From: JAHJDO01 sp964437505
Lineage (GTDB): Bacteria; JAHJDO01
Assembly (NCBI GenBank): GCA_964437505.1
Contig: CAYTGU010000022.1
Coordinates: 1 to 13,171 of the forward strand
Direction of reading: 5' to 3'
Length of the DNA stretch: 13,171 nt
Made by a program: the position numbers and the translations under genes. How positions within the stretch are numbered: position 1 is the stretch's first letter; the number at the start of each line of letters is the position of its first letter. Below are positions 1 through 7,619 of this stretch, in pieces. The notes below the pieces were generated by a model. It ran no database searches. It saw nothing but the letters and a program-made list of their open reading frames with translations, and was not told the DNA's origin.

Positions 1-271
1 CCCCCAATTTCCCATCTAATTCTTTGATTTTTTGGGATATGCTCCCCATTTCGCCGATTAAGGCATCTGCATTTCCCCCATCTTTTTTAAGTCTTGAGAT
101 TTCTGTTGAAGCAGTATTTCTTTTTTGCTTAAGAGCTTCTACGTTTCCGAGCAATAACCTTCTTTCTTCATCAATGGCTAATATCTCATCAATATCTACC
201 ACCATATTTCTGTTTTTTACTGCTTTCTTTACTTCTCTCGTTTTTTCTCTTATAAATTTTATATCCAACAT
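1..271 (-). CDS. serS: Seryl-tRNA synthetase, N-terminal 90 residues (partial)
   Basis: SerRS charges tRNA-Ser with serine in the cytoplasm. Reading the minus strand from ATG at 271 gives a protein starting MLDIKFIREKTREVKKA, followed by charged heptad-like stretches (VDIDEILAIDEERR, VEALKQKRNTAS, SQKIKELDGKLG). This is the usual SerRS N-terminus: a short lead-in and then the long antiparallel coiled-coil arm that grips the variable arm of tRNA-Ser. The NTASTEI segment matches the conserved turn region (often KRN.xS) of the family. The frame stays open to the window edge, so the class II catalytic domain lies outside. The start is supported by a GGGAG ribosome site (complement of 280-284) about 8 bases upstream and by a good sigma-70 type promoter. 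The gene diverges from the EF-G-like operon. Confidence 0.95.
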   Translation of the reverse strand, partial: MLDIKFIREKTREVKKAVKNRNMVVDIDEILAIDEERRLLLGNVEALKQKRNTASTEISRLKKDGGNADALIGEMGSISQKIKELDGKLG

Positions 272-300
272 GATATTGACTCCCGTAAAACCATCCCCGC

Positions 301-329
301 ATTATGAACAACATTTGGAATTTTGTCAA
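301..329 (-). promoter_or_regulatory. Sigma-70 type promoter for serS
   Basis: On the minus strand there is TTGACA (complement of 324-329), a 17-base spacer, then CATAAT (complement of 301-306). The -35 is perfect and the -10 has five of six consensus bases at ideal spacing. Transcription would begin near 295 and leave a leader of about 25 bases before the serS ATG at 271. Confidence 0.75.
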
Positions 330-366
330 TCTTCTTATAGCTTGAAAACCACCATGAATTTATTTC

Positions 367-396
367 TTGAAAGCATAAATGCCGCTGTGCTATATT
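367..396 (+). promoter_or_regulatory. Probable promoter of the EF-G-like/yebC/ruvCA/galK operon
   Basis: TTGAAA at 367-372 and TATATT at 391-396 are separated by 18 bases, a reasonable sigma-70 type pair. The predicted transcript would start near 403, followed by a strong G-rich ribosome site (AAGGGGGG ending at 435) just before the ATG at 439. Its -35 box lies about 38 bases from the -35 of the divergent serS promoter, so the two promoters are back to back without overlapping. Confidence 0.6.
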
Positions 397-438
397 ACAT
401 GAACTTGTTTCTTAATCACAAGCAAAAAAGGGGGGATT

Positions 439-2502
439 ATGAAGGAATGTATCAGCGAAAACATAAGAAATATTGTTCTAGTAGGTCGGGCAGGATCTGG
501 CAAGACTTCTCTCGCAGAGGCAATTCTATACAATTCCGGAGGTTCAAATAGGCTGGGCAAGGTAGACGATGGATCAAGCAATTTTGATTATACTTCCGAA
601 GAAACACAAAGAATGACAACGGTAACTTCAAAGGTATGTGCATGTGAATATAATGATAACAAAATAAATGTTATTGATACTCCTGGATATGCTGACTTTA
701 GAGGAGAACTGAACTCTGCGCTTAGAGTTGCAAATAACGTGATAATAGTGTGTGACTCTACAACAGAAGTTAGCTTAAAAAGTGAGAGAATCTGGAAAAT
801 GGTAAAGGCTGAAGCCTCAAGCAGATTAGTTTTTGTGAATAAAATAGATAAAGATGGTTCAAATTTTTCTAAGACCATTGAGTCTGCTACAAAGATATTC
901 AAAGAAAGAGTTATTCCTCTGCAAATTCCGATCGGAGAATCATCATCTTTTAGCGGGATTATTGACCTGCTAAGTATGAAGGCAATACAGGGTTCAAAAA
1001 TAGAGAATATTCCGGAAGCTCTTTTAGACCAAGCAAATCAATATAGGGAAAAACTAGTTGAAGCACTGGCTGAAAGTGATGATACCTTGATAGAAAAATA
1101 TCTTGAAGGAGAAAAACTCTCTCAGGACGAACTCTCCAATGCATTGAGTAAAAGTATTCAATTAGGATTATTTATTCCGGCAATGTGCGGTTCTGCATTA
1201 AATAACACGGAAATAAAATTACTTACAGATTTAATAATCTCTTCTATGTTGTCTCCTGTTGTAGAAGGTACTGTTTCGGGGAAAAAACCGAATATAGATG
1301 AAGTTGTAGAAAGAAAGACGTCTGATTCGGATCCATTCAGCGCTTTGGTTTTCAAAACAGTATCCGAGCCTCATCTTGGAGAGCTAAGCTTTTTTAGAAT
1401 ATATTCAGGCACGGTATCCTCTTCGTCAGATGTTTATAATTCTTCCAGAAGGGAGAAAGAAAGGTTCGGACAAATTGTGCAAATGCAGGGAAAAAATAAA
1501 ACAGATGTAAATAAGCTCCATACGGGAGATATTGGAATAGTTGCTAAACTGAAAAACACGAAAACAGGTGATACTTTGTGTGATGCTGGAAATCCTATAG
1601 TTTTTTCTCCTCCTAAATTTCCTTTATCAATTATATCATTTGCAATTAAGCCTGAAGCGAGAAAAGACGAAGACAAAATTGGAACAGCTTTAACTAAATT
1701 AAAAGAAGAAGATCCCACATTAAAAGTGGAAGTTGATAAGGAATTCGGGCAGACAATCATTTCCGGGCTTGGAGAGCTTCATTTAGAGGTCGTTGTAAGT
1801 AAATTAGCAAAGAAATTTGGCGTGAACGTTAGTATGGAAAAACCAAGAATTCCCTATAGAGAAACAATAAGGAAATCCGCAAAGGGTCATACAAAATACA
1901 AAAAACAATCCGGAGGGCGCGGACAGTACGCTGAGGTTTATATTGAGGTTAAGCCTATGGAAATCGGCAAGGGATTCGAGTTTGTTAATAAGGTAGTTGG
2001 AGGGGCTATTCCTGCTAAATTTATTTCTTCAGTTGAAAAGGGGCTAAAGCTAGCGATTCAAAAGGGAGCTGTGGCTGGTTATCCTGTCGTGGATTTGAGT
2101 GTATCGCTATATGACGGAACATTTCACACTGTTGATTCCTCTGATATAGCTTTTCAGATAGCCGCATCTATGGCGTTTAAAGAGGCTATGACAGCGGCAA
2201 ATCCTGTATTGACGGAACCTATCATGGAGATAGAGGTTACGATTCCATCTCAATATATGGGAGACGTTAATGGGGACCTAAACTCCAGACGTGGAAGAAT
2301 TATCGGAATTGACACAGACGGGGACTCTCAAACAATAAAAGCGAATGTTCCCTTGGCTGAGCTCTATAAATATGCAACGGACCTTAAATCTATGACACAA
2401 GGAGGCGGTACTTATAGTATGCATTTCTCACGTTATGAACAGGTTCCTGCCCAAATAAGCGGGAAGATTATTGAAGAAACAGAAAAAATGAAAAAAGGAT
2501 AG
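439..2502 (+). CDS. fusA: Elongation factor G-like translational GTPase
   Basis: A 687-residue protein with the full EF-G layout: G domain at about 1-270, then domains II to V. EF-G moves tRNAs and mRNA through the ribosome using GTP. Visible G motifs are the P-loop GRAGSGKT (about 16-23), DTPGYADF (G3), NKIDKDG (G4) and CGSAL (G5). Domain IV carries KKQSGGRGQYAEV and the HTVDSSDIAF segment that includes the usual tip residues; domain V carries SRRGRIIG and ATDLKSMTQGGG. The P-loop is GRAGSGKT rather than AHIDAGKTT, and the G2 region reads EETQRMTTVTS instead of QERGITITS. This places it in the divergent EF-G-like group (PRK12740 type, often named fusA in annotation), not the canonical EF-G. 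Whether a canonical EF-G exists elsewhere in this genome cannot be seen. The gene heads an operon, with yebC six bases downstream. Confidence 0.9.
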   Translation: MKECISENIRNIVLVGRAGSGKTSLAEAILYNSGGSNRLGKVDDGSSNFDYTSEETQRMTTVTSKVCACEYNDNKINVIDTPGYADFRGELNSALRVANNVIIVCDSTTEVSLKSERIWKMVKAEASSRLVFVNKIDKDGSNFSKTIESATKIFKERVIPLQIPIGESSSFSGIIDLLSMKAIQGSKIENIPEALLDQANQYREKLVEALAESDDTLIEKYLEGEKLSQDELSNALSKSIQLGLFIPAMCGSALNNTEIKLLTDLIISSMLSPVVEGTVSGKKPNIDEVVERKTSDSDPFSALVFKTVSEPHLGELSFFRIYSGTVSSSSDVYNSSRREKERFGQIVQMQGKNKTDVNKLHTGDIGIVAKLKNTKTGDTLCDAGNPIVFSPPKFPLSIISFAIKPEARKDEDKIGTALTKLKEEDPTLKVEVDKEFGQTIISGLGELHLEVVVSKLAKKFGVNVSMEKPRIPYRETIRKSAKGHTKYKKQSGGRGQYAEVYIEVKPMEIGKGFEFVNKVVGGAIPAKFISSVEKGLKLAIQKGAVAGYPVVDLSVSLYDGTFHTVDSSDIAFQIAASMAFKEAMTAANPVLTEPIMEIEVTIPSQYMGDVNGDLNSRRGRIIGIDTDGDSQTIKANVPLAELYKYATDLKSMTQGGGTYSMHFSRYEQVPAQISGKIIEETEKMKKG

Positions 2503-2508
2503 AAATAG

Positions 2509-3252
2509 ATGTCAGGTCATTCAAAATGGGCATCAATTAAACATAAGAAGGGAAAAGTTGATGCGCAGCGCGGAAAAACATTTACAAAACTTATCAAGGA
2601 GATAACTGTTGCTGCACGCAGCGGAGGAGGTGATGTCGACGCTAATGCCAGGCTAAGAAGCGCTGTTCAGGTAGCAAAGGACGCAAATATGCCTGCGTCA
2701 AATGTAGAACGCGCAATTAAAAAAGGGACAGGGGAATTATCCGGAGTGAACTATGAAGAGCTTAAGTATGAAGGATACGGTCCTGCTGGAGCAGCTATTT
2801 ATGCGGAACTTCTTACTGATAATAAAAATCGTACCGCTGCCGAAATAAAACATGTTTTCTCGAAAAACGGAGGACATCTTGCCGAAACTGGAAGTGTAGC
2901 GTGGATGTTTGAGAAAAAAGGTTTATGTCATGTCAAGAAAGACGCTGTAGATGAAGACAGACTTATGGAGATAGTTTTAGACGCGGGTGCTGAAGATATG
3001 AATACAGAGAGTGATTTCTATGAGATCGTAACTAATCCTCAGACTTTTGAACAAGTTAAAACAGCAATTCTCAAAGAGGGAATTACTCCTGAATTGGCAG
3101 AAATAAGCATGATACCTAAGAGCACGGTTCCTGTTACAGGGAAAAAGGCGGAACAGATGCTTCGTCTTATGGAAGCACTTGAAGATCATGATGATGTACA
3201 GCATGTTTATAGTAACTTTGATATTTCAGATGAGGAGATGGAAAAGATATAG
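2509..3252 (+). CDS. yebC: YebC/PmpR family protein (TACO1 family)
   Basis: A 247-residue protein opening MSGHSKWASIKHKKGKVDAQR, the hallmark N-terminus of YebC proteins, followed by RGKTFTKLIKEI, DANARLRSAV, NMPASNVERAIKKG and YEGYGPAGAAI, then the two-lobed C-terminal part ending in an acidic tail. The length is typical. The family was first described as DNA-binding transcription regulators. More recent work on bacterial YebC and mitochondrial TACO1 points to a ribosome-associated role in relieving stalls, for example at proline-rich stretches. Its place directly after an EF-G-like GTPase suits a translation role but does not prove it. The ribosome site AAAGGAT overlaps the end of the upstream gene. 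The stop codon shares one base with the ruvC start. Confidence 0.95.
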   Translation: MSGHSKWASIKHKKGKVDAQRGKTFTKLIKEITVAARSGGGDVDANARLRSAVQVAKDANMPASNVERAIKKGTGELSGVNYEELKYEGYGPAGAAIYAELLTDNKNRTAAEIKHVFSKNGGHLAETGSVAWMFEKKGLCHVKKDAVDEDRLMEIVLDAGAEDMNTESDFYEIVTNPQTFEQVKTAILKEGITPELAEISMIPKSTVPVTGKKAEQMLRLMEALEDHDDVQHVYSNFDISDEEMEKI

Positions 3253-3773
3253 TGCGCATTCTTGGTATTGATCCTGGCGTTGCCAGAACAGGCTACGCAG
3301 TTATAGAATCCCAGCAGGGAAAAGATTCTCTTTTACCTTTAAGCTTTGGATGTATAGAAACATCCAAAGATGAGCCATTTTTTAATCGTCTCAAGTTAAT
3401 TTACAGAAAAGTCTCTGATATAATAGAGAAGTATAATCCTGATGTTCTTGGAATTGAGGAACTGTTTTTTTGCAAAAATGCAAAAACTGCTCTTCAGGTA
3501 GGACAAGCGAGGGGAGCGATTATAGTAGCTGGTGTTAACGCTGATCTTGAAATAGCATCCTATACTCCTTTGGAAATAAAGCTGGCTATAGTAGGATATG
3601 GGAAAGCATCCAAACAGCAGGTTCAGTTTATGGTAAAAAAGCTTTTGCATCTTGAGGAAACACCAAAGCCCGACGATGTAGCAGATGCGTTGGCTATTGC
3701 TCTGTGTTATATAAATCGATCATTACCTAGAGGGAAAAGTGATAGGATACATAGAAGGAAAGTTATCGGTTAA
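3252..3773 (+). CDS. ruvC: Holliday junction endodeoxyribonuclease RuvC
   Basis: A 173-residue protein, the normal family length. RuvC cuts four-way Holliday junctions as a dimer, working with RuvAB. The RNase H-like fold is evident from MRILGIDPGVARTGYAV at the N-terminus, GIEELFFCKNAKTALQVGQARG in the centre and KPDDVADALAIALCY near the end. The expected metal-binding carboxylates are D7, E69, D142 and D145. Translation starts at a GTG whose G is the last base of the yebC TAG stop, so the two genes are coupled. The C-terminus overlaps ruvA by 35 bases. Confidence 0.96.
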   Translation: MRILGIDPGVARTGYAVIESQQGKDSLLPLSFGCIETSKDEPFFNRLKLIYRKVSDIIEKYNPDVLGIEELFFCKNAKTALQVGQARGAIIVAGVNADLEIASYTPLEIKLAIVGYGKASKQQVQFMVKKLLHLEETPKPDDVADALAIALCYINRSLPRGKSDRIHRRKVIG

Positions 3774-4338
3774 AACGCCGGCACTTATTGTCGTAGATGT
3801 TGGCGGAGTTGGTTATGAGATGCATATTTCCCTGACTACATATAATCAAATTGGTAAAACAGGGGAAAAAGCAAAGATTTTTACTCATCTTTATGTAAGA
3901 GAAGATAAATTAGAATTCTATGGCTTTGCAGCTGAAGATGAGAAGGGGTTTTTTAAAACACTAATTTCAATATCAGGAATAGGGCCAAGTGTGGCTATAA
4001 GGATTTTATCTGCTATAAAGATTGATAGATTCAAGGCTGCAATTATTGATGAAGATGTTGGAATATTAACCACAATCCCGGGTATAGGCAAAAAAACTGC
4101 ACAGCGGATCATAGTAGAACTCAAGGATAAAATAGGTGTTTTAACAGATAGAGAGAAGTCTTATCTGGCTGGCAAGGATCCTGAGGAGAGCTCTGTAATC
4201 AATGACAGTATATCTGCCTTGGTTTCATTAGGGTATTCCCGCGCTATTGCGCAAAGAGCTGTTGACAGGGTGCTGGCTGAGACAAAAGAAGAGGTAAAGA
4301 TAGAAGAGCTTATACGAAAGTCTCTTAAGTTTGTATAA
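3739..4338 (+). CDS. ruvA: Holliday junction DNA helicase subunit RuvA
   Basis: A 199-residue protein that binds Holliday junctions as a tetramer and loads the RuvB motor. Domain I is the OB fold (MIGYIEGKLSVK, VGGVGYEMHI, THLYVREDKLEFYGF). Domain II has two helix-hairpin-helix motifs, ISGIGPSVAIRIL (about 78-90) and IPGIGKKTAQRIIVELKDKI (about 113-132). After a flexible linker, domain III (about 153-199; ISALVSLGYSRAIAQRAV) is the RuvB-contacting part. The start is GTG, preceded by AGAGGGA at 3729-3735. It lies inside the end of ruvC, and the end of ruvA overlaps galK by 8 bases. RuvB does not follow, so its partner must be encoded elsewhere. Confidence 0.96.
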   Translation: MIGYIEGKLSVKTPALIVVDVGGVGYEMHISLTTYNQIGKTGEKAKIFTHLYVREDKLEFYGFAAEDEKGFFKTLISISGIGPSVAIRILSAIKIDRFKAAIIDEDVGILTTIPGIGKKTAQRIIVELKDKIGVLTDREKSYLAGKDPEESSVINDSISALVSLGYSRAIAQRAVDRVLAETKEEVKIEELIRKSLKFV

Positions 4339-5503
4339 ATTTAACTTAGAAAATATCAAAAATACATATCAAGAGTTCTTTAAAAAGAATTCTCAAGACT
4401 TACTCACTGTTTCTGCTCCCGGACGGATTAACCTGATTGGTGAACACACTGATTATAATGGGGGATTTGTTCTGCCTATTGCTATAGATAGAAATATTTA
4501 TATGGCTGGAGCGAAACGCAATGATAGAATTATACGAGTATACTCAATAGATTATGACCAGAATGTTCAGTTTAATCTTGATTCTATTCAGTTCAATAAA
4601 GAGAAGATGTGGGTAAATTATATTGGGGGAGTACTGAAGTATTTATTAGAGATAAAAGCTGATATTAATGGCGCAGATATTGTTTTTGGAGGGGATATCC
4701 CTGAGGGAGCCGGGCTCAGTTCTTCTGCTGCGCTTGAAGTTGCGACAGTATATTTTTTTAACACATTATTTGACATGCAGATATCTCATATAGAGATGAT
4801 TAAACTGTGCCAAAAAGCAGAGAACAAGTTTGTTGGAGTAAATTGCGGAATAATGGACCAATTTGTTTCTATGCTGGGGAAAAAAGGGCATGCACTGTTT
4901 CTAGATTGCAAGAACCTTTCTTATAAAAACATCCCTTTAAAGCTGGAGGAATTTAACGTAGTTGTTTGTAATACAAATGTGAAAAGAGAACTTGCCAGCT
5001 CAGAATATAATAAGCGAAGAGCAACATGTGAAGGAGCAGTATCAAGACTCAAAGGATTTCTTCCACAAATAGAAACGCTTAGAGATGTATCTATGGAAGA
5101 ATTTGAGAAATATAAAGGTTTGCTTGATGAAATCGCACAGAAAAGATGCAAGCATGTTCTTTATGAAAACAGGCGTGTATTAGACGCCATAAGTGCTTTG
5201 GGCAGGAATGACATACTTGAGTTTGGCAGGCTAATGAATGAATCACACGAGAGCCTAAAGAAAGATTATGAGGTGAGCTGTCTTGAGCTTGACACAATGG
5301 TAGATATTGCGAGGAGTATTAATGGTGTAATTGGAGCCAGAATGACTGGTGGTGGTTTTGGAGGTTGTACTGTAAATATTGTTAAGAAAGATGCTGTTGA
5401 TGAATTTTCTCGAGTAGTAAGCAAAGAATATCAAAAAAAGACAGGTATTAAATCCCAGATTTATATCTGCAATCCAGAGAATGGGGCAAGAAAAATATCG
5501 TGA
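4331..5503 (+). CDS. galK: Galactokinase (GHMP kinase family)
   Basis: A 390-residue enzyme that phosphorylates alpha-D-galactose to galactose 1-phosphate with ATP, the entry step of the Leloir pathway. All galactokinase signatures are present: GRINLIGEHTDYNGG (about 31-45), the ATP-binding GHMP motif EGAGLSSSAALEVA (about 125-138), the catalytic Asp in CGIMDQF (D176, with R32 as the partner Arg), and the C-terminal MTGGGFGGCTVNIV (about 338-351). The GEHTDYN form is typical of galactokinase rather than mevalonate or homoserine kinase. The start is TTG at 4331, inside the end of ruvA. The next in-frame ATG would remove the first motif, so TTG is the only sensible choice; the ribosome site (GAAAG) is weak, implying coupling to ruvA. 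No other galactose genes are in the window. Related sugar kinases such as N-acetylgalactosamine kinase are not fully excluded by sequence alone. Confidence 0.93.
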   Translation: MYKFNLENIKNTYQEFFKKNSQDLLTVSAPGRINLIGEHTDYNGGFVLPIAIDRNIYMAGAKRNDRIIRVYSIDYDQNVQFNLDSIQFNKEKMWVNYIGGVLKYLLEIKADINGADIVFGGDIPEGAGLSSSAALEVATVYFFNTLFDMQISHIEMIKLCQKAENKFVGVNCGIMDQFVSMLGKKGHALFLDCKNLSYKNIPLKLEEFNVVVCNTNVKRELASSEYNKRRATCEGAVSRLKGFLPQIETLRDVSMEEFEKYKGLLDEIAQKRCKHVLYENRRVLDAISALGRNDILEFGRLMNESHESLKKDYEVSCLELDTMVDIARSINGVIGARMTGGGFGGCTVNIVKKDAVDEFSRVVSKEYQKKTGIKSQIYICNPENGARKIS

Positions 5504-5612
5504 AGTTAAAGAAATTCTAACCCATCCTACCTTATAGCGAATAAATTCTTAAAGTAAAAACCAGTAGCGGTTGAACTGATAAATTTTTTTTCGCTCAAAT
5601 GGCAAAAAATAC

Positions 5613-5640
5613 TTGACAAGAATTTTAGCTGTGTTACACT
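5613..5640 (+). promoter_or_regulatory. Promoter of the GntR-ABC transporter operon
   Basis: TTGACA at 5613-5618, a 16-base spacer and TACACT at 5635-5640 form a good sigma-70 type promoter in the 180-base gap after galK. Transcription would start near 5647. A short inverted repeat, GTGT-T-ACAC at 5631-5639, overlaps the -10 box; it is too short to call an operator with confidence. Confidence 0.7.
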
Positions 5641-5644
5641 GTGC

Positions 5645-5668
5645 TAGAAAAATAGAACAGTAGAACGG
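5645..5668 (+). repeat. Three tandem 8-base repeats (TAGAAnnn) in the GntR leader
   Basis: TAGAAAAA (5645-5652), TAGAACAG (5653-5660) and TAGAACGG (5661-5668) lie head to tail between the predicted -10 box and the GntR ribosome site (GGAG at 5667-5670). The position, at and just after the predicted transcription start, suits a site for autoregulation by the GntR protein, although that protein family usually binds inverted repeats. Chance similarity in an A-rich leader is possible. Confidence 0.45.
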
Positions 5669-5683
5669 AGATAGTTTCTAAAA

Positions 5684-6088
5684 ATGTTTATCAAAGTAGA
5701 TACAAAAAGCGCTGTCCCAATATATTCTCAAATAATAGAACAAATAAAATATTCTATAGCCTCTAAGTCACTGAAGAGCGGGGATAAACTACCTTCTATT
5801 AGAGAACTTGCAGGGCAACTTGTAATAAATCCTAATACTGTAATTAAAGCGTATACAGAGCTTGAAAGAGAAGGAATTATTGCAACAAAGAAAGGACAGG
5901 GTTCTTTTGTATCTGATGCTCCTGTCACAATGATAAAATCTGAGAGAGTTAAAATAATAACTAATTTACTTGATAAGGTCATTGTTCAAACTATTCAACT
6001 TGGTATTGCTCACGACGACTTTCTGAAGACTGCATCTAAGGAGTTTAAATCTTTTATGGAAATTAGTGATAAGGATAAAGAAAAATAG
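5684..6088 (+). CDS. GntR family transcriptional regulator, YtrA subfamily
   Basis: A 134-residue protein. Residues 1-79 form the GntR winged helix-turn-helix: VPIYSQIIEQIKYSI, SGDKLPSIRELAGQLVINPNTVIKAYTELEREG, then the wing TKKGQGSFV. Only about 55 residues follow, mostly helical and charged, with no large effector domain. This short form is the YtrA subfamily, which usually represses its own operon of ABC transporter genes. That is exactly the arrangement here: the ATPase starts 10 bases downstream. The ATG at 5684 is preceded by GGAG at a slightly long distance of 13 bases. The effector is unknown; cell-envelope stress is the usual signal in characterised members. Confidence 0.93.
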   Translation: MFIKVDTKSAVPIYSQIIEQIKYSIASKSLKSGDKLPSIRELAGQLVINPNTVIKAYTELEREGIIATKKGQGSFVSDAPVTMIKSERVKIITNLLDKVIVQTIQLGIAHDDFLKTASKEFKSFMEISDKDKEK

Positions 6089-6098
6089 GGGAAAGTAA

Positions 6099-6998
6099 AT
6101 GAATATAGCAATTCAAACTGAAGGATTAACAAAAATATTTGGCAAGCAAATGGCAGTAAATAACCTAAATATGGAAGTAAAGATTGGTTCAGTATATGGA
6201 TTTCTTGGTCCTAATGGTGCTGGAAAGACTACTACTATAAAAATGCTTTTAGGATTAATTCGCAGTTCATGCGGTACATCTAGTTTGCTGGGGTGCAATT
6301 CAACAAAGCTATTTCCACAACTCAAACAAAAAATTGGCTATGTAGCTGAGGACCAAAGAATGTATCTATGGATGAGGGTTTCTGAAATTATTAAATATAC
6401 AGCTCCTCTTTATCCAACATGGGATAAAAATTATTGTAATGAACTTATAACTAAACTGGAATTGCCCATGGATAAAAAAATAGGAGAACTATCAAAAGGT
6501 ATGAAAATAAAACTGGCGCTGTTACTGGCCATATCTTATAAGCCGAACTTGCTGATATTGGATGATCCGTCCTCCAGATTAGACCCGGTTGCCAGACATG
6601 AAATATTGGAAAATATCATCAGTATAATTGATGAAGGCAACAGAACTGTATTCTTCTCTTCTCATTTATTAGATGAGGTTGAAAGGGTAGCTGATGATAT
6701 TGGTATAATTGATAGAGGCAAACTAAAAATCAGCATGCCGCTTCAAGTTTTAAAATCATCCGTTAAAAAAGTTAGAATGATATTCGATAATCAAATCCCT
6801 GAGATATTAGATATCAAAGGAATTCTAAGCCGGAAAAGACAGGGGCGAGAGTTGTCTATAACAATTGAGAATTTTGATGATGGAATTTTAGAAAAACTTA
6901 AAAAATATTGCACCAAAACAGAGGTAATCGACTTAAGTTTACAGGATATTTTTATAGAATATGTACATAAATTAAAGAGGGAGGACAAGGGATTATGA
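6099..6998 (+). CDS. ABC transporter ATP-binding protein (BcrA/YtrB type)
   Basis: A 299-residue ATPase with a full nucleotide-binding domain in about the first 215 residues and a C-terminal extension typical of ABC-2 type exporters. Walker A is GPNGAGKT (37-44), the signature is LSKGM (131-135), the D-loop is SSRLDP and the switch His is H189 in FSSHLLDEVE. Two positions are unusual. Walker B reads LLILDDP (about 151-157), with Asp156 where the catalytic Glu is expected. The Q-loop region reads GYVAEDQRMY, with Glu or Asp near the usual Gln, a variation common in this exporter group. The ribosome site AGGGGA (6087-6092) is well placed. The stop overlaps the permease start (ATGA), so the two are coupled and probably form one transporter. 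Substrate unknown. Confidence 0.93.
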   Translation: MNIAIQTEGLTKIFGKQMAVNNLNMEVKIGSVYGFLGPNGAGKTTTIKMLLGLIRSSCGTSSLLGCNSTKLFPQLKQKIGYVAEDQRMYLWMRVSEIIKYTAPLYPTWDKNYCNELITKLELPMDKKIGELSKGMKIKLALLLAISYKPNLLILDDPSSRLDPVARHEILENIISIIDEGNRTVFFSSHLLDEVERVADDIGIIDRGKLKISMPLQVLKSSVKKVRMIFDNQIPEILDIKGILSRKRQGRELSITIENFDDGILEKLKKYCTKTEVIDLSLQDIFIEYVHKLKREDKGL

Positions 6999-7618
6999 TA
7001 TGGTTAAGAGAATGGCGCCAGACAAAAGGAGTTTTTATTAGATTTCTCGTAACGGTTCTACTTGTAAATATTTTAAGTGTAGTTATCTCTCCCATGGGAT
7101 CGGAAGGTGTGTTGATGGTATTACAGATTCCTTTGGGAATAATATTTGCTGTGCACCTTGCCAGCTATTCATTTTTTAAAGAGATTCAGCAAGATACATT
7201 TCAGTTTTTATTATCAAAACCTTTTAAAAAATATAAAGTTTTGTTAGGTAAAATAACCGTTGCCCTTCTGGAATGCTGCAGTCTAATTTTAGTTTCTATG
7301 CTGATAACTGTATCTCTACAAATCTTAAAATTTTCCGATATAACTTTTGTAAGCGGGATGAAGCCTTTCCCTGTGCTACTAAGCATTCCTTTTGTCTATT
7401 TTTGTATCAGTTTATTCTTTGCGGTATTAACTGAAAGCAGAAATAAGAGCGTTGTACTGGCCTATATTATTGGAACTATCTTTGTTTTATCTGCTCCCAA
7501 AATCTTGCATCGGGGAGGCTTATCCTTAGGACCAAAAATAATGTTATTTTATTTAGTAATTCCTGCGATGCTTATGACTACAGCGTTTCTAATTTTTGAA
7601 GAAAAGGAGGCCAAGTAA
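6995..7618 (+). CDS. ABC-2 type transporter permease
   Basis: A 207-residue hydrophobic protein with about six membrane helices (approximately 14-32, 38-60, 90-110, 123-145, 150-168 and 180-200). The loop after helix 2 contains FKEIQQDTFQFLLSKPFKKYKVLLGK, the pattern seen in ABC-2 permeases before the third helix (LSKP..R.KVLLGK). It is at the short end for the family and lacks a large extracellular domain. It presumably pairs with the ATPase, whose last four bases it overlaps. The ribosome site is AGAGGGAGG at 6976-6984 with a further AAGG nearer the ATG. The sequence does not show which solute or lipid is moved. Confidence 0.85.
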   Translation: MIWLREWRQTKGVFIRFLVTVLLVNILSVVISPMGSEGVLMVLQIPLGIIFAVHLASYSFFKEIQQDTFQFLLSKPFKKYKVLLGKITVALLECCSLILVSMLITVSLQILKFSDITFVSGMKPFPVLLSIPFVYFCISLFFAVLTESRNKSVVLAYIIGTIFVLSAPKILHRGGLSLGPKIMLFYLVIPAMLMTTAFLIFEEKEAK

Positions 7619-7619
7619 T

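Noticed and set aside
24..551. Plus-strand open frame of 175 codons over the serS/EF-G boundary
   Set aside because: It runs antisense to a clear serS N-terminus and overlaps the EF-G-like start in another frame; its translation shows no domain and odd composition.
5560..5591. Possible intrinsic terminator after galK (AACC/GGTT stem and a run of eight T)
   Set aside because: The stem has only four base pairs and the T-run starts about 11 bases after it, so the structure is too weak to call.
7596..7619. Upstream TTG start for the small membrane protein gene
   Set aside because: It would place the start ahead of the strong AAAGGAGG site and inside the permease gene; ATG at 7620 has ideal spacing.
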